Numbered from the stretch's first letter, positions 22,801-34,686 are shown. The stretch is DNA of 64,000 nucleotides from Breviolum minutum Mf 1.05b.01 (GCA_000507305.1 DF239764.1:100702-164701), one strand, 5' to 3'. Numbers and translations: made by a program. Notes: generated by a model from the sequence alone, not told the origin.

Positions 22801-25800
22801 TCAGGTCAACCAGTTGGTGGTGCACTCCGTCTACCCGGTGTAGTACCCTCTAAAGATTCCACCGAAACAAGGCATCATGGGTTAGCATGCGATACAATCC
22901 TTTAGCCAGGGGGCACAACAAAAATATCGGGAGTATTGGCTGATTGAATTCCCGCTTTTGGTTCTCCGCATAAACTGAGCATCCAATCCCATCAGTCCAT
23001 TTCACCCCCTACGCTACCCAAATGAAAAGCATACCCCAATGGCCATGAGGGCAATGTGAGAGGAGCACCCATGTTTGGTCAGTTATATAAATTATTCATG
23101 TTTCTTAAGTTTTTGTAAAAATATCATGAGTTGCTGCATGCTCCACAGGACTCACAGTGCTTCCAACGATTCGACGGGCATGACAATCTTGAAAGATCCC
23201 ATGTCATGCTAAGACCGCGGCAAAGCACAGGTTGCCGTGCTTTCCTTGGCAAGGATGTCTGCCAAGCAAATGAGAAAACATTGAAAAACATTGAAAAGGA
23301 AAACTGCGACTGGACGCTTGGTGGTTACAATAGGCCTAGAATATCATGGAAGAGAGGCAGGCAGTTTGCCGCTTCATGTCGCAACAAAAACGACTCATCA
23401 CAGAACGTTCGTGCGCGTTGGGGGGTGTGGGGGAATCGTTGCAACATGTTGAGACGATGAACGCAAATGGGACAGTTTTACCATCCATTCGTTGTGGGCA
23501 TAGGATATGTTATGCAAAAGGTTGAGGTGATGTCAATCAGATTTACATGCTGTTGAAAGGTTCCCATGTGCCAATAAGTCAGCAAGAACACCCGGTCATC
23601 CACATACAGGAACACACAACCCATGATCAAAAAGATCATCCTACATCATACCAATCCATCTCCTTGGATTTAATGGCCATCAGTGCTGATGGATAAGAAA
23701 CACACGTGCTTATAGAACTTCCAACTTTGGAACATGTTCATGCTGACCACCTGGTCACTCTTCAGCCTAGATCTACCTTCAATCAAGCCTCCTGGTTTCT
23801 TCCAGTATGGCAAGCGGTCATCAATGGTGACCACTTTCCATTCCTTGGCAGTCAAAAAGCATTGCAAACATGCAAAAACTTGCCACAGAACACACCGGCC
23901 ATGCGGCACATGCACATGGGGTGGGCCGTGGTGGGCCACTGTTGTGTCCAACAATATCGCCCCTGTATGAGCACCAAGGATGCCCGAACATACAAAATAG
24001 TTCTCAAACAAACACAAATCAGACCTTTCTGGACCAAGAAAGCCTGATGAACTGCTTCTTGAGCTGGACTTGAGTAACCATTTCTTTGATCAATCGCCTC
24101 ATTAATCCCATTGTGTTTTTCTATGTTTTTCTTCTGTTGGCCTATCACCACGGATTTCGGCCGAACGATTTGCTATTCCAAGATGCTTCGGCAAGCGGGT
24201 CGTAGAGGCGAATGTCGTATCCTGAGCTCAAATTCGATGGCGATCGAAGCGTATCTACTCCGTGAAGGGGAGAGGGTTGTCCTATGTGGTCATACTGGTC
24301 CTACTTGATCTATTCTGTCAAAATCAGGGTGAACAACACAAGTGTCCATCCTGTACTGTTCCCTATTGTAAATGGACATACAGAAAAGGCTTGACACGAG
24401 GTACTGCGCCAGTGTGTGCTTAGAATTCCCTGGCCAAGTTTCCAATTGCACATGCGTTGAGTTGATTGTTCCCGGAAATGAATGGAGAAATGGCTGGAGA
24501 AACTTTAGATAGCAGTTCTTGTTGTGAAGCAACGCCTATACCATCCTATACCTACAGCAAAGGGAAACTGCAGGTTTTCCTGCAAATAGACAGGGTTATA
24601 GGGTACAATCCCTCACGGATAGACCAATGCTTGCACTCACAATATTGGCTGCACAGCTACAACTCAAAGCTCATTTGCTGACTTCAATTTCCTTCGATTT
24701 CATGCAAATTAAGAATCCTACCAGAATCTTACCAAACATTCGTCACGTGTATGTTAACATAAACAAATCTCATATCATTTCAAAATATTATATCATCAAT
24801 ATGTTCATGCATTATGCATATATAATGATTTAATTTATATATATATATATATACATTTGCGAATGCACATATACATACACACACTCACCAAGAACTGTAG
24901 AGCTGATATGAGTTGATAGTAGAAACATGTACACGCGCACACACAATCATGCACCGCTGTTCGCGGCACAGGAATGTGTTCCGAAGGAAGTCTACTTGAT
25001 TCATGGATACTTGTACTCTTGCTCGGTGAGAAGAAGTCCCAACAGTTGATTGGCTAAAACACCCAGTCACGACATGGTACGATAATCTCTTAAGCTCACA
25101 CGAAGCACCGCCTTGTACTGTGCAGACTCTTCAATTCTAAGCTGGATAAAGTTGGCAAAGTGTAGGCTCGATGGAATTCAAGACACGCTTGACACTATAG
25201 CTATGAGCCACCTTTCTCATGACTTGGCGATCTTAAGTATGGGATCTTGAACCCTCATGTATACTCCGAGCATCTTCTCTTTATATATCATCATGCAAAA
25301 GTATCATCTGTCCAATTCTTGTACATTATATAATAATCTTTCCACAACATCTGTTCAGTCCGAAAGGGTCAATTTAGGAGACCGCCTCCTTTCTGCCAGC
25401 CGTATGAACTCGAGTTGGGAAACCAACCACCGTGCCATGCGTCGTCCATCGGCGGTGAGTTCCTTCTGTTTGAAGAGCGCTCGGACGCGATCTGGATACT
25501 CTGCCAAAGCAGCAAAAGAAGAGACCATCCAACCTGAGGATAGGTCTGATTGGTTTCTAGCTGCCATTGAATGAAATGGATGTGGGTTCATTCAAAACCA
25601 GTCTTGAAATAGGAATCCAAGAACAAAGGTAAGGAAATCCGAACATTCACCTTCGAGAGAATGAGGTTCCCATCTTCAGGCCTTGTACGGAGATTTGCCC
25701 TGGGGCAATCAACACAGCACACCATGGACAACACTATGTTCAAGCGCTACTCAACTGCCTTATGTCACGTAGCCTGCGGTGCTACTTCGCCATATGCTCA

Positions 25801-28680
25801 TCTTCACGGTCCGGTCAGCTGTATAATAATAAAAACGGTCCCCGCGAATGATCCAATTGCAGCATGTAGCATCAGGAGGTGCAATCTATTCATAGGACGC
25901 AAACACTTGCTTTTGGAAAAGGATTCCCTTCAAACATGATATGTACTATGCCTCATTACTATGCCTTAATCAGTGTACATCTTCTGATGGGTATTTTGCT
26001 TAACATCATATAGAAAATACATAATATAATTAATCTATATAATATAACCAAACAAATATGTAAGAAAATATAACTGAATATAATCATGTAGGTATTACAG
26101 TATACCTGAATTATCTGGTTTCACCAAGGCACAATCTCCAAGATAGCCTTGCTGAATATCTCGGGGAGACACGTGCCTTGATCATGGTTAGTCACACTGC
26201 TTTTCACCCCCCTGTAGTGAATACCGCCAATTTGCCAATCTACACAGTGAGCCTGTTTGGTACTTTTGGACTGTGTCACAACTACCATTCTTCAAGTTCC
26301 GCTATGTTCCGCTCCACTTACAAGGCTTCATCCATACATCATCTGGATTATGACCAATATAAATTACAAAAGATATCGCTTCATCAATCTCTATAGACAA
26401 ACAAGCGGCTTGAAAAGGCAGGGTTCACCTTCTGAAGCAAAGAGTTTGTAGTTGTAGGCCTCCCTTCCAATCACCTCAACAATGGGCATTGAATGGAAGA
26501 AAGGTCAGGCGGATTGTCAACTCCCAAATTCAGCAGCATCCAACAAGCCCAACAAAAATATCTTCAATATTTCTATGATGTGGCTAGGAAATGTCTTGTA
26601 CCTCCATCCCTGCCTGACGAGGGCGAGCCCAGCCGGGCACTACATACTTCAGCATCTCCTGGGTGCAGGGCGCACAAGTTCCCAAGTGGTGAGTCTTTGT
26701 ATCGCAGGTTTCAAGAGAGGGGTAAGCCCACAACAAAAAAGCAAAGCACACTGCTGCCCCCTAAACTCTTGGGATAGAAACGAGAAAAAAACCGAGCCGT
26801 TTCAGTTTCAACATGTCACCCTTTGGCCCGGCTGTTTCGGCTGCTCCTTCAGGTAGCTTGCCAAAGGGTTGGCGCTATCACCTGGCACCCGGTGAGGCCA
26901 AAATCAGTTGCCTTTCACCTCGATGATAATCTTGGCTTTATTGATGATATCGTACTTTTGTTCATCCATCGATGCAACATGAATGAGTGAAAAAAATACG
27001 GTAGCCTTGCAAAATTGAGATGTAGGGTCAATTAATCTGAAACTCCATATGAAACTGGTCGCAACTGGCTTAATATGAACAAGTACTTGGGGATTTAGTT
27101 GTGCCAAATTAGATATCAACAAATACACATGTACACATACAACTATAATAGATATATATATATATATATGCAAATAAGAATATATGTCAATAAACATATA
27201 TACATATTTTTCATGATATCAATCAATTCGTGATTATGAATGTGTAAGAAAAACAATTTCTTCCATCCCTTCTGGTTGAATGGAAACAAGTTTGACAAAC
27301 CTGAGGAAAACGGTGAACAACCGGAAGTCTTTGGGGTGTCTAAGACCTTTCAGGGTGAGGACTCTTGCTTGCATGGCACATGTGTTGACAAAAAGGATCC
27401 CTGAACATCCTTTGGAAGGCTTTAACTCTCCCTTGACAGTAACCAAAATTGACAAAGCACTTAGAGTACCTCTGAGAGGCATCCACTATGAAGATCATGT
27501 CCATCTCAGCCATCTGTTGCCAAATGTCAATCAACAAACCTCTAAGGGTTTTCAATCTAGCCCAACCAACAATGCTTACCCAAGGGTTCAGAAGTTGATT
27601 CATCAACCTTCAAATTTTGACATTGACGGTTCCGCCTGTGACACCACCAATGCTACTGTTGGCGGCTGGAAAGTCGGCATCTTCAAAGAGACCTGTTTTG
27701 GCCTTCGGTGTCTTGGTGGATCCCTTGAAGTCGCGCTCCTTTTGGATAAGTTTGGCTGCATGATGTGCGTTTTCAATCAAAAACAAGTTTGGTTGAGGCA
27801 AACTAAATGTCTTCCTTTCTTGAGATTATGATATGGCATATATGGATATGTAATCTTGGCACCGCGTTGAGAGGGAGTTGGTACTGGTCCTGTTTAAGAA
27901 GTTTTTACACAATTCTAAGAACAAAGATAGAACCTAACTCTGGTCCCTCCATTTCAGATAAATCCTAATTAAATCTTACCTTGGACATCTTGGAACCTTG
28001 GCAGGGCCACTTTTTTGGCTTCAAGCATTGTACATGAGTATCATAATTTCAAACATCGGTGCGAACATCCCGGCATGGTATGGTCCTCCAAGGCTGGTAG
28101 GAGAGGTGGTGGTCGGATGAACGCTCTCTTCTTGTCCTGGGCTTGGAGCATCATAGACCATCACAGCAATTGCGCTTCAGCAGGGGGATCAATGTTCAAG
28201 ATTCCAGGCGTGGTGATGACAACACAAATATGATTTTACAATTCTCAACATCAGTCTCTTTCTCTCCCCCTATATGTAATATAAAATGATATTTCAATAA
28301 ACCACATACGCACATCTCTCTCTCTCTCTAAATATATATATGCATGTTATATAGTGTAGTGTAGTGTGAACTGGTTACACCAAACGAAGGCACTTGCAGA
28401 CCTCTTGAAGCAAACTCAGAATATCTTCTGCGAGTGCTTTGACCAATTTCTTGTCCAAAATCTTAGCTATAGTCCCAATTTCAGTCAAGAGACCATTCGG
28501 TTGACCTTCGGTACTAAAGAAGGTTCAGTTTTGTATACCACCTGCCATGGCAACTCGCCATTTCACTCAGGACTTGCTGGAGCAGCTTGTTGCTGAGTTC
28601 GGATTTTTGCGAGTCAGTATACTGACGGAGTCTCTTAGGACCTTCCGACAACTTACAGTAATTGGATCTAAAAGGCGCAA
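19678..28680 (-). CDS. Calpain-family cysteine protease gene, partial exon model
   Basis: Calpains (peptidase C2) are intracellular, often Ca2+-regulated proteases. Minus exons follow the family order. 27,645-27,723 has GLFEDADFPAANSSIG. 26,602-26,658 has PGWARPRQ (W-x-RP). 26,133-26,176 has RDIQQGYLGD and 25,441-25,533 has WMVSSFAALAEYPDRVRALF; together they rebuild QGYLGD-C-W with the catalytic Cys. 24,187-24,221 has YDIRLYDP. 23,777-23,843 has EWKVVTIDDRLPYW. 22,611/22,614-22,677 has NEFWPCLLEKAVAKF. 22,220-22,298 has IDGGWESVAMEMLTGKPS. The exons carrying the catalytic His and Asn (GHAY, NPWG) were not located. Upstream exons 28,542-28,680 and 28,402-28,513 add a helical N-terminal region in compatible phase. 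The stop is inferred at 19,678. Several joins need GC or GA donors. Confidence 0.8.
20402..21627. other. Likely introns of the calpain-like gene; one weak exon signal
   Basis: At 20,401 a good acceptor (CTTCTGTTTCAG|GG) opens two competing frames downstream (VVVVKDGRGRKDSEGLWVN or GSCGQGRSRKEGFGRVVGQL), so an exon probably ends near 20,305, but its frame is undecided. The rest gave nothing. Confidence 0.35.
21628..21988 (-). CDS. Two tentative exons inside the calpain-like gene
   Basis: A frame ending GDEPRVLRIE at donor CATTGAG|GTGGGT and another ending at donor CCGAAG|GTAAGG (LFGTLQSTTRKTVFQKVLK) look coding and lie where the section before the Asn motif would fall. Acceptors and phases are not resolved. 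Confidence 0.3.
22220..22298 (-). CDS. Calpain exon: IDGGWESVAMEMLTGKPS
   Basis: Acceptor GTGCCAAG|GA. It encodes the GGW...LTG segment that follows the LLEKAxAK helix in calpains. The donor CTTAG|GTGGCC is preferred, with GC at TTGG|GCACAC possible. Confidence 0.7.
22611..22677 (-). CDS. Calpain exon: NEFWPCLLEKAVAKF
   Basis: Acceptor CTACCAAG|G. The helix ENEFWPCLLEKAVAKFVQSY is diagnostic of calpain domain II. To meet the next exon in frame it must end at a GA donor (22,614) or a GC donor (22,611). Confidence 0.75.
23777..23843 (-). CDS. Calpain exon: VVTIDDRLP
   Basis: Acceptor GACTGCCAAG|G, donor TTGAAG|GTAGAT. EWKVVTIDDRLPYWKKPG contains the W-x-x-V-x-x-DD-x-LP signature of the protease core. 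Confidence 0.85.
24187..24221 (-). CDS. Calpain micro-exon (35 nt): YDIRLYDP
   Basis: Acceptor TGAGCTCAG|G. It supplies the strand before the IDDRLP motif. Joining the phase-0 next exon requires a GC donor (GAA|GCATCT, or alternatively CTT|GCCGAA). Confidence 0.65.
25441..25533 (-). CDS. Calpain exon after the active-site Cys
   Basis: Acceptor CTATCCTCAG|GT, then WMVSSFAALAEYPDRVRALF and KQKELTADGR. The first two bases complete the Cys codon begun in the previous exon. The end fits a GC donor (CGAC|GCATGG) or, three bases earlier, a GA donor (GGAC|GACGCA). Confidence 0.8.
26133..26176 (-). CDS. Calpain micro-exon (44 nt) ending in the split active-site codon
   Basis: Acceptor GATCAAG|G, HVSPRDIQQGYLGD, then a single T before donor T|GTGCC. 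Joined to the next exon it gives QGYLGD-C-W, the calpain active-site box. Confidence 0.8.
26602..26658 (-). CDS. Calpain exon: W-x-RP segment
   Basis: Acceptor GCACCCAG|G, donor ATGGAG|GTACAA, 19 codons EMLKYVVPGWARPRQAGME. WxRP precedes the active-site box in calpains. The two ends are phase 0, so another exon must lie between it and 26,176. Confidence 0.6.
27645..27723 (-). CDS. Calpain exon: FEDADFP start of the protease core
   Basis: Acceptor CCCTTCAAG|G equivalent at 27,723 (minus TTCAAG|GG), donor ATTGGTG|GTGTCA. Lys-rich GSTKTPKAKT, then GLFEDADFPAANSSIG, matching the F-x-D-x-x-FP start of calpain catalytic domains. The plus-strand frame across 27,280-27,831 is the antisense shadow. 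Confidence 0.65.
28402..28513 (-). CDS. Helical exon upstream of the calpain core
   Basis: Begins after TTCTTTAG|T, reads TEGQPNGLLTEIGTIAKIL and DKKLVKALAEDILSLLQE, and ends at CAAGAG|GTCTGC in phase 0, which matches the phase-0 start at 27,723. Confidence 0.5.
28542..28680 (-). CDS. Helical exon, N-terminal part of the calpain-like gene
   Basis: Acceptor TTTGATCTAG|T, then RLRQYTDSQKSELSNKLLQQ and VLSEMASCHG, donor ATGGCAG|GTGGTA. It joins the exon at 28,513 in frame if a 28-nt intron is removed. Confidence 0.5.
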
Positions 28681-29511
28681 CTAGATCAAACACAAAAAAT
28701 ATATAATATCTGATGCACATGATTATTATGTACGTTTGCATGCAAATCTGATCAAAAAACTTCAACATATATATATATATATGTATATATCTACAAAAAT
28801 ATAAACATATGTAACATATATGTACGTATATATACATTCACCTAATATTCAGTTTGCATGCGCAAGCTATGATCCAGCATTTCTTTTACTGCACAAGTCG
28901 GTGATTTTGGGTCAATGGGAGCAACGGCGCTCCAAGCAGCTCATCGATGCGCCTGGATCTCTCCACTCTTGGCAGGCTCCTGCCCCTGCTGCCCCTGCTC
29001 TTCCGTCGGCTTGCAATTGCCTGTGCTATGAGCGTTTGGGGTTTTTGGTCGTGACTTTGTGGTTAGCCAAGTTGGTACTTTACTATTCTAAAAATACACC
29101 CCAGAATTGATCCTTATTTCCTAAAACAGTAGACCACCAGCCTGCACCATCTCAAAATGAACCTAAAAAATGAAAACCAACAGACCCCTTCCCATCACAG
29201 ATTTGCTCATTTCAGTTCAATTTCTTTCCATCAGTACCATTCTAGCATCTTGCTTTTGGACGCCATAATTTTGAGCATTTCTTGATGTCAATCAAAAGGA
29301 GTGAGCAGTACACAACTGAACATTTGGATATGATCCCACTGTTGTACCAGGTATATTGAGATATATTTAGTCAATTGATGCTGTGAATACATGCCAATTG
29401 CTATCAGCAAATCACTCAGACCACCATCTTTTTGCTGCCTGTTGCATTTGCACAACATTTCACAACGGTTCACCTATCTCTTCAAATATATGCTGTATAT
29501 GCATCCTGTGA
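28681..29511. other. TA-rich spacer and one GC-richer patch
   Basis: (TA)n-like sequence at about 28,767-28,830. The patch 28,900-29,060 is GC-richer and probably an exon on the minus strand, but three frames are open (one Arg/Ser-rich) and none is chosen. Confidence 0.4.
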
Positions 29512-29694
29512 TCATTCTAGCATTGCTGACAGGATGCAATTTCCCATGGCGGACCGAAAGGGATGAGTTGCAAAAGTGGCAAACCGTGACGACCCCTTTG
29601 AGCCTAAAAGTCTTCGGGCGACCACACCATCATAAAGAACAGCGATGGAAAAACAGTGATTCCAGAAATCAGCAAGCGAAGCATTGAGACACTG
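29512..29694 (-). CDS. Probable exon, unknown gene
   Basis: Acceptor AACCTGCAG|C opens LNASLADFWNHCFSIAVLYD and GVVARRLLGSKGSSRFATFA, open to a stop at 29,512. A second frame (LISGITVFPSLFFMMVWSP) is also possible. Confidence 0.35.
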   Translation of the reverse strand, partial: QCLNASLADFWNHCFSIAVLYDGVVARRLLGSKGSSRFATFATHPFRSAMGNCILSAMLE

Positions 29695-31526
29695 CTGCAG
29701 GTTACTAATTATTGCAAAAGTACTGGTATGACAGGCCATAGTGGACAAGCAATATGTCCAATGCTTTGGACATGCATTTCAATGTTCATCTTCTATGCCA
29801 ATGGGGGAGAAGGCCGTGCCGGAAGGGAAACTCGTGTGTATGCCCGAAAAAGATCCAACCACCATCAAAAACTCTGCAGCGGCCACACTTTGTGAGCCTA
29901 ACCATCAGAATAGCCAAACTGTTTGGAAACTGCCTCACTGTCTCACCCCTAAAACAAGCCCACAAGAGATAAATTTTGTTGACTCAGGCCCTGAACTGAC
30001 TTAAACCCTGGAAGCACATCCAGAAATGATGGGTTCCCACTGGTTTTCCAAACCATTTCGGTGCTAGCAAGTCGTAGGTCCCAGGGTTTTAGGATGGATC
30101 ATCCTGAGGTTTCGGCTTCTTAAAACCCGGTGCTTTCCTATTGAAATTACTAGACAAAATATAGAACACCGACAAATTTTTGGCAGTCCTCAGACAGGGC
30201 TTTCAACCTGGCCTGGCACACAGAGGTAAAAACGAAGGGTCATGAAAGTGAAGAAATCAAAGTATCAGTATAATGAAGGAGATCCTGCAGCTACTATGTA
30301 CAGGGTCTTATTACATATCCATATAGTAACATGTAGAAATATATTCAGTCCTTTTTGTTGATATAATACATGTACATTTACATGTTGCTTTCAATGCACA
30401 TGGGCCTACTGGTGTACTATAGAGATAAGAATCCAAGCAGTCCAAAGAACTTAAAATGCCTCAAATCATCCTTTTCAGACTCATGATTTGTGTTTTGCCT
30501 TTTGTGGCTTCTGATGTTTTTTAAGGAAGGATATGTATCGATGGTCGCGATGGGTGACTCCTTGGGTCACAGTGCTGGCCAACTGCACAGTATGTGAAAT
30601 GTCGACCCCAAAGTACTAATTTCCTAATACGAATACCTATTCAAAGGGCACCCGTGGAAGGTGCAAATTAAACAACACCAGAATAGAAAACTGGACATTG
30701 TCAATGTATCTAGGGATGAGTATTCAGAAAATGTCTGAAACGACTATCTTGTGAGTACTGATGTTATCAATTCAAAGGTCATTTACACAATTCACAGTAG
30801 GTAGATACAGTAGAAGGATGTGTCAACTAAACTGAACTGGGGACCCAACATCCAGGTTAAGGAATATGAAACATTTCCAAAACAAATTTGGGCTCCTTTC
30901 ACTCAAATAGGCCCAAAGTGGTACAGCACTATTATATGTCCATGGCGAACTTCATTAAACCTCTTTCAACAGGAACTAGTTGGGATTCCACTCCAGTAGG
31001 AATGATGATAATGAACATTTGTGATTTGCGATGACATCCTTTTTGTCAAACCCATAAGGTCATACATACAATACCAAGTCTCTATGAAACATGCCGCGTG
31101 TGTGTTTGGAGACAAGTGTAAAATGGAACCTCATCATCTTGAACTTATGAAACAGTTGAAGGTCCCTCGAGCAAAAGTGGGTTTATATACAGTACGTGGG
31201 AGAAGGCTCATGGTTACCAAGCCACTTGTATAGTTCTCAGAATTCCCAACGACTTCGGATCAATATTGGTCCATGTCCTTCTGTGTCCGTCGTCACCCAA
31301 TTGACAAAAGAGAAAAAGGATGTAGACATGCAATGCTCTGCACGACAATTTGTAGCTGGTGCTAAACAGATGCAAAATTTTGCACAACATTTACATAATG
31401 AAACTAATTACCGTATAACAAGAAAACAGCTGGCCACCTCTGAACAAACACGTGCGAACAAGTAAACCTCCCTCTAGAATCCAAGCGCGGTTCTAATGAG
31501 AACAGCTGTTCCTGTCCATGCCACAC
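29695..31526. other. Unassigned
   Basis: Some plus-strand frames here look mildly coding (near 29,780-30,004 and 31,080-31,465), but they lack splice support and run against the strand of all firm exons. The rest looks intronic. Confidence 0.4.
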
Positions 31527-31700
31527 CTGTAGGGCGTCTCTCAGTTGATTGACTTCAGAAGGCAATGGGCTTCCCGCCACTCGAGGTGACTGTGCGGCTG
31601 ATGTTTGTGACCGTGGATTTGATCTAATTTGATCTGGGACAGCTGTGAAAGGGTTGTGGTTTTGGTTGTTGGCCCGGAGACTGAAAATCGTAAATGGGAC
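31527..31700 (-). CDS. Internal exon, disordered protein region
   Basis: Acceptor TTTGCCTCAAG|G and donor CCCTACAG|GTGTGG bound 58 codons in phase 0. They are rich in Ser, Pro, Gln, Asn (SNPRSQTSAAQSPRVAGSPL) and end in a short helix (SEVNQLRDALQ). No family recognised. Confidence 0.5.
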
Positions 31701-32273
31701 CTTGAGGCAAATTTAGCATAATCTGAAGGCAACTATTCAAATCAACCAACACATAGGGGATATGCCCAGGAATCCTTGGAGATGAGTGGAAACAAACTGG
31801 GAATCGCACTTGCATTTGACAAGGCTAAGTAAACCAAGATAAGGATTGTCTAGGAAAGGTTTGGCCCTCTTGCCTGGTTACCCTTACCATGCTCCAACGT
31901 TTTCCATCTCAACCCGAAACAATCCGAACCTGTTCATCCTCATTGTCTTCCTCTTCCTCTTTCTGGCCTCAGACTTCGATGTGCCGAGTTTGCATTCTCA
32001 AGGTTTGTGTGCCAATATTGCAACATGTGCAACTCCCAAAAATTAGTTCAGTGAGAGGCATTTGTGCCATCTATGCTACATTGACCTCATCGCATCAAAT
32101 GTCATCAAGTTACGCTGTACAGTATCGTTCCCATCTGCAGAGTGCTCGGAAGGGAGAAGTGACAAATGGAAAGCAAAACACTTCTTTGGTCGTGCGTTAT
32201 GATGTTCATTAGGTTTTGGCTATGAGGTTCAGAGGGGTATCTTCACTAAGGAACGCTTCAGCTGGCATGGTCA

Positions 32274-32369
32274 TTAATCAATACCCGATTCTGTGGGTCT
32301 CTCCGGTCTCTCTCCCTCCCTCTCCGTTGAAGGCTCTGACCAAGAAAACGCCAACGCATCCAATCGAAC
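32274..32369 (-). CDS. Terminal exon, unknown gene
   Basis: Strong acceptor TTCCCCGCACAG|G, then 31 codons (VRLDALAFSWSEPSTER, EGERPERPTESGID) to TAA. The acidic/basic low-complexity tail suggests a disordered C-terminus. Confidence 0.5.
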   Translation of the reverse strand, partial: VRLDALAFSWSEPSTEREGERPERPTESGID

Positions 32370-34594
32370 CTGTGCGGGGAACGAAGACAAAAAGAGTGGC
32401 AAATGATGGCTTCCTAAAAAAGCTAGTGCCCTCAAAGATCCGGAAAGAATCTACAAATCGGAGGCCACTTCAGGGTCATTTCTACGCAAACCGTGTAGCG
32501 TGCTATATTGCATCGATATACAATTTTCGCATATTTTAGCAACTTCACTCCTCTCATGCACGCCCTTTCACAAACGCTTTGGATGGACTAAGCTACTGGT
32601 TTTTGCCACCGAACAGTAGCGGCGATCATACAGTAGACTCAGCAAACTTCAGCATATTCATATGCTGTCTTTAATTCCAGATCAGCTTCCCGTTAGAATC
32701 ATTGCTGAGAAGACCCACAGTCCAACGCTGACATTCCTACCTCAAATTGCCATCCACCAATCTCTAAAGTGGAGACCCGGTCCTTATGGTCCAAGTTGGT
32801 CTCCCAATGATCCAAAGTATATCCTAGTTTATGCAATAATGTATATTTCAATAAGACATGTCCGTATGATGTTGTAGAACAGGGAAAGGCATCACCACCC
32901 AGCTCAAAATGGCTTTCTCAGAATCACTGCTTTGTTGTCCAGCATGATCCAGCATGTTTCCATAAAATTTTCCAGGCCAAACGTGCACCTCTTGCTCACT
33001 TGCAGCGCATGGTCGTAAAGAATCTCCTGACATTGCACTGAACTGGTTTCAACTAGTAACCTAGTAATTTCACTGTCTCATCCAGCAGTCAGTATTCATG
33101 TTGGTCTTTTAGCAACATAGCATTCCAAACTGTATAGCATCCCCAACCAACAGTTAAGTCAGAATAGCCACTGTTTTTTGTACAGTAGTTAGATTTTTAT
33201 TTCAAAATCCCTACTCTCTCTACTCTTTTCGCTTGGCGTACTTTTTCATGCCAAAAGGCCTACCGTTGTGTCCCACCAGGTGTCAAGAACGTTTGGGTGC
33301 AAGTTGGCTATTTCATGCTATTTTCACGCAAGCTTCACGAATCACCACATTTGCAGGTTTTGATGGCAGGTATGAGGAGGCCTCCTTCCAGGCAATTCCT
33401 GTCTTGCTTCTACCAGAATTGGAAGAAGGCAACCGTCGAACAACAAAAAAGAGGTTGAATCGTTGAACCGAACAACGGAAAAAGCTGCCAGCAACAAACA
33501 TAGGCAAGAATAACACAGATATAGAATCAATTACTGCAGTACTTTTATTGGTCAAGCCAACATAATTAATGACTAATACGAAACATACTTCAAATGTAAT
33601 GCGCATAAATATTCATAGCTACGACAAAAAAGTAGACAACGTTTGATGTAAAATGTCTGCCTGCAGCTTGACCTGTTTCCAATTAAATATATGACATCAA
33701 ATCTAAACATGGCGAAATACTGTGGTGAAACCACCTTCAGTTGTAGCCCGAGGAACTGACATAGCCCACTTCTAGAAGGAAACCATATTCAAAAACGCTT
33801 GAAAAGGGTCTAGCTGCTTGTTCCATACAGTAATATACTAGTATACATGTGATATTACATATATGTTTGCTTCAAACAACAGTGTATACAAACCATATCC
33901 AAACCATTTCAGAAATATGCCACCCAACGAGTCACAATGCCTCAAAATCATCGGCATTTCACTTTTTGTCCACGTGTACGAGTTGACTCGAGTTGACTCA
34001 TCGGCTGCTCTCACCACCAGGAGGAGGCCGATTTTTCGCATTTCAAGTCCTCAATGGCCACTGTTTCAGGAGACCTTCCATCTGAAAAAAAAAATCCAGC
34101 TCGAATTCTTGGCTAGACAAACCAAAGATTTGCCAAAGTATATTCCACTGAGTGTATTTAATCAAATCGTCACAAATAACAGTCTAAATCTAGCACTTGA
34201 GCAACGGCTTTTGGGATCCAATGTGCAAAAGTACACCATCTCAATATTTAACATGACATATGTCACCTCTTAAAGTAAACAAGAATGAGAATAGTTTGCT
34301 TTTACTTCACACAATTTCACATGTTTTTGGTATGTTTTTGTACGATTGCCCATGTAGATGCCACACATGTGGATACTATTGTGAGTTTCCCGTTTCCTGT
34401 GCTCCCGCAAAGGGGGTGGCAATGGTGCAGGAGTAACCAACCAAATCAGCAACCAAAGAGTTTACCCACGCATCCATTTATCAATGGGTTCATGACATGA
34501 CAAATAACTCAAGGGTTTGGGATCAGCATGAATGCTTTTCAAATGTTATTGAATATACCAGGGAATTGTTCTGCTCAAACATTGGTGCTTACAC
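32370..34594. other. Mostly unassigned; one ambiguous exon
   Basis: At 33,409 a good acceptor (CCAATTCTGGTAG|A) opens minus frames down to about 33,313 (SKTGIAWKEASSYLPSKPAN, or LEGGLLIPAIKTCKCGDS). The frame is undecided. No other signal was accepted; the 136-codon plus frame at 33,863-34,273 has no family or splice support. Confidence 0.35.
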
Positions 34595-34686
34595 TTATAG
34601 GATCTTATAGGGGTTCTTGTCCCAGTTGCGCAGCTCGTACCATCGCAGCAGTTGGATGCCGTTGAGTCGCAGCACTTTCGCCAAAC
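34595..34686 (-). CDS. Terminal exon, unknown gene
   Basis: Acceptor CCACTTCCAG|GT, 29 codons LAKVLRLNGIQLLRWYELRN and WDKNPYKIL to TAA. Its GC content is clearly higher than the flanks, as expected of coding sequence here. Confidence 0.55.

Noticed and set aside
23131..23460. 109-codon plus frame
   Set aside because: Lies inside the calpain gene on the opposite strand; no motif.
27280..27831. 183-codon plus frame, the longest non-repeat ORF
   Set aside because: Antisense of minus exons, including the calpain FEDADFP exon with good splice sites; no family resemblance.
33863..34273. 136-codon plus frame
   Set aside because: No motif, no splice context, wrong strand; length alone is not enough in this AT-rich intronic sequence.
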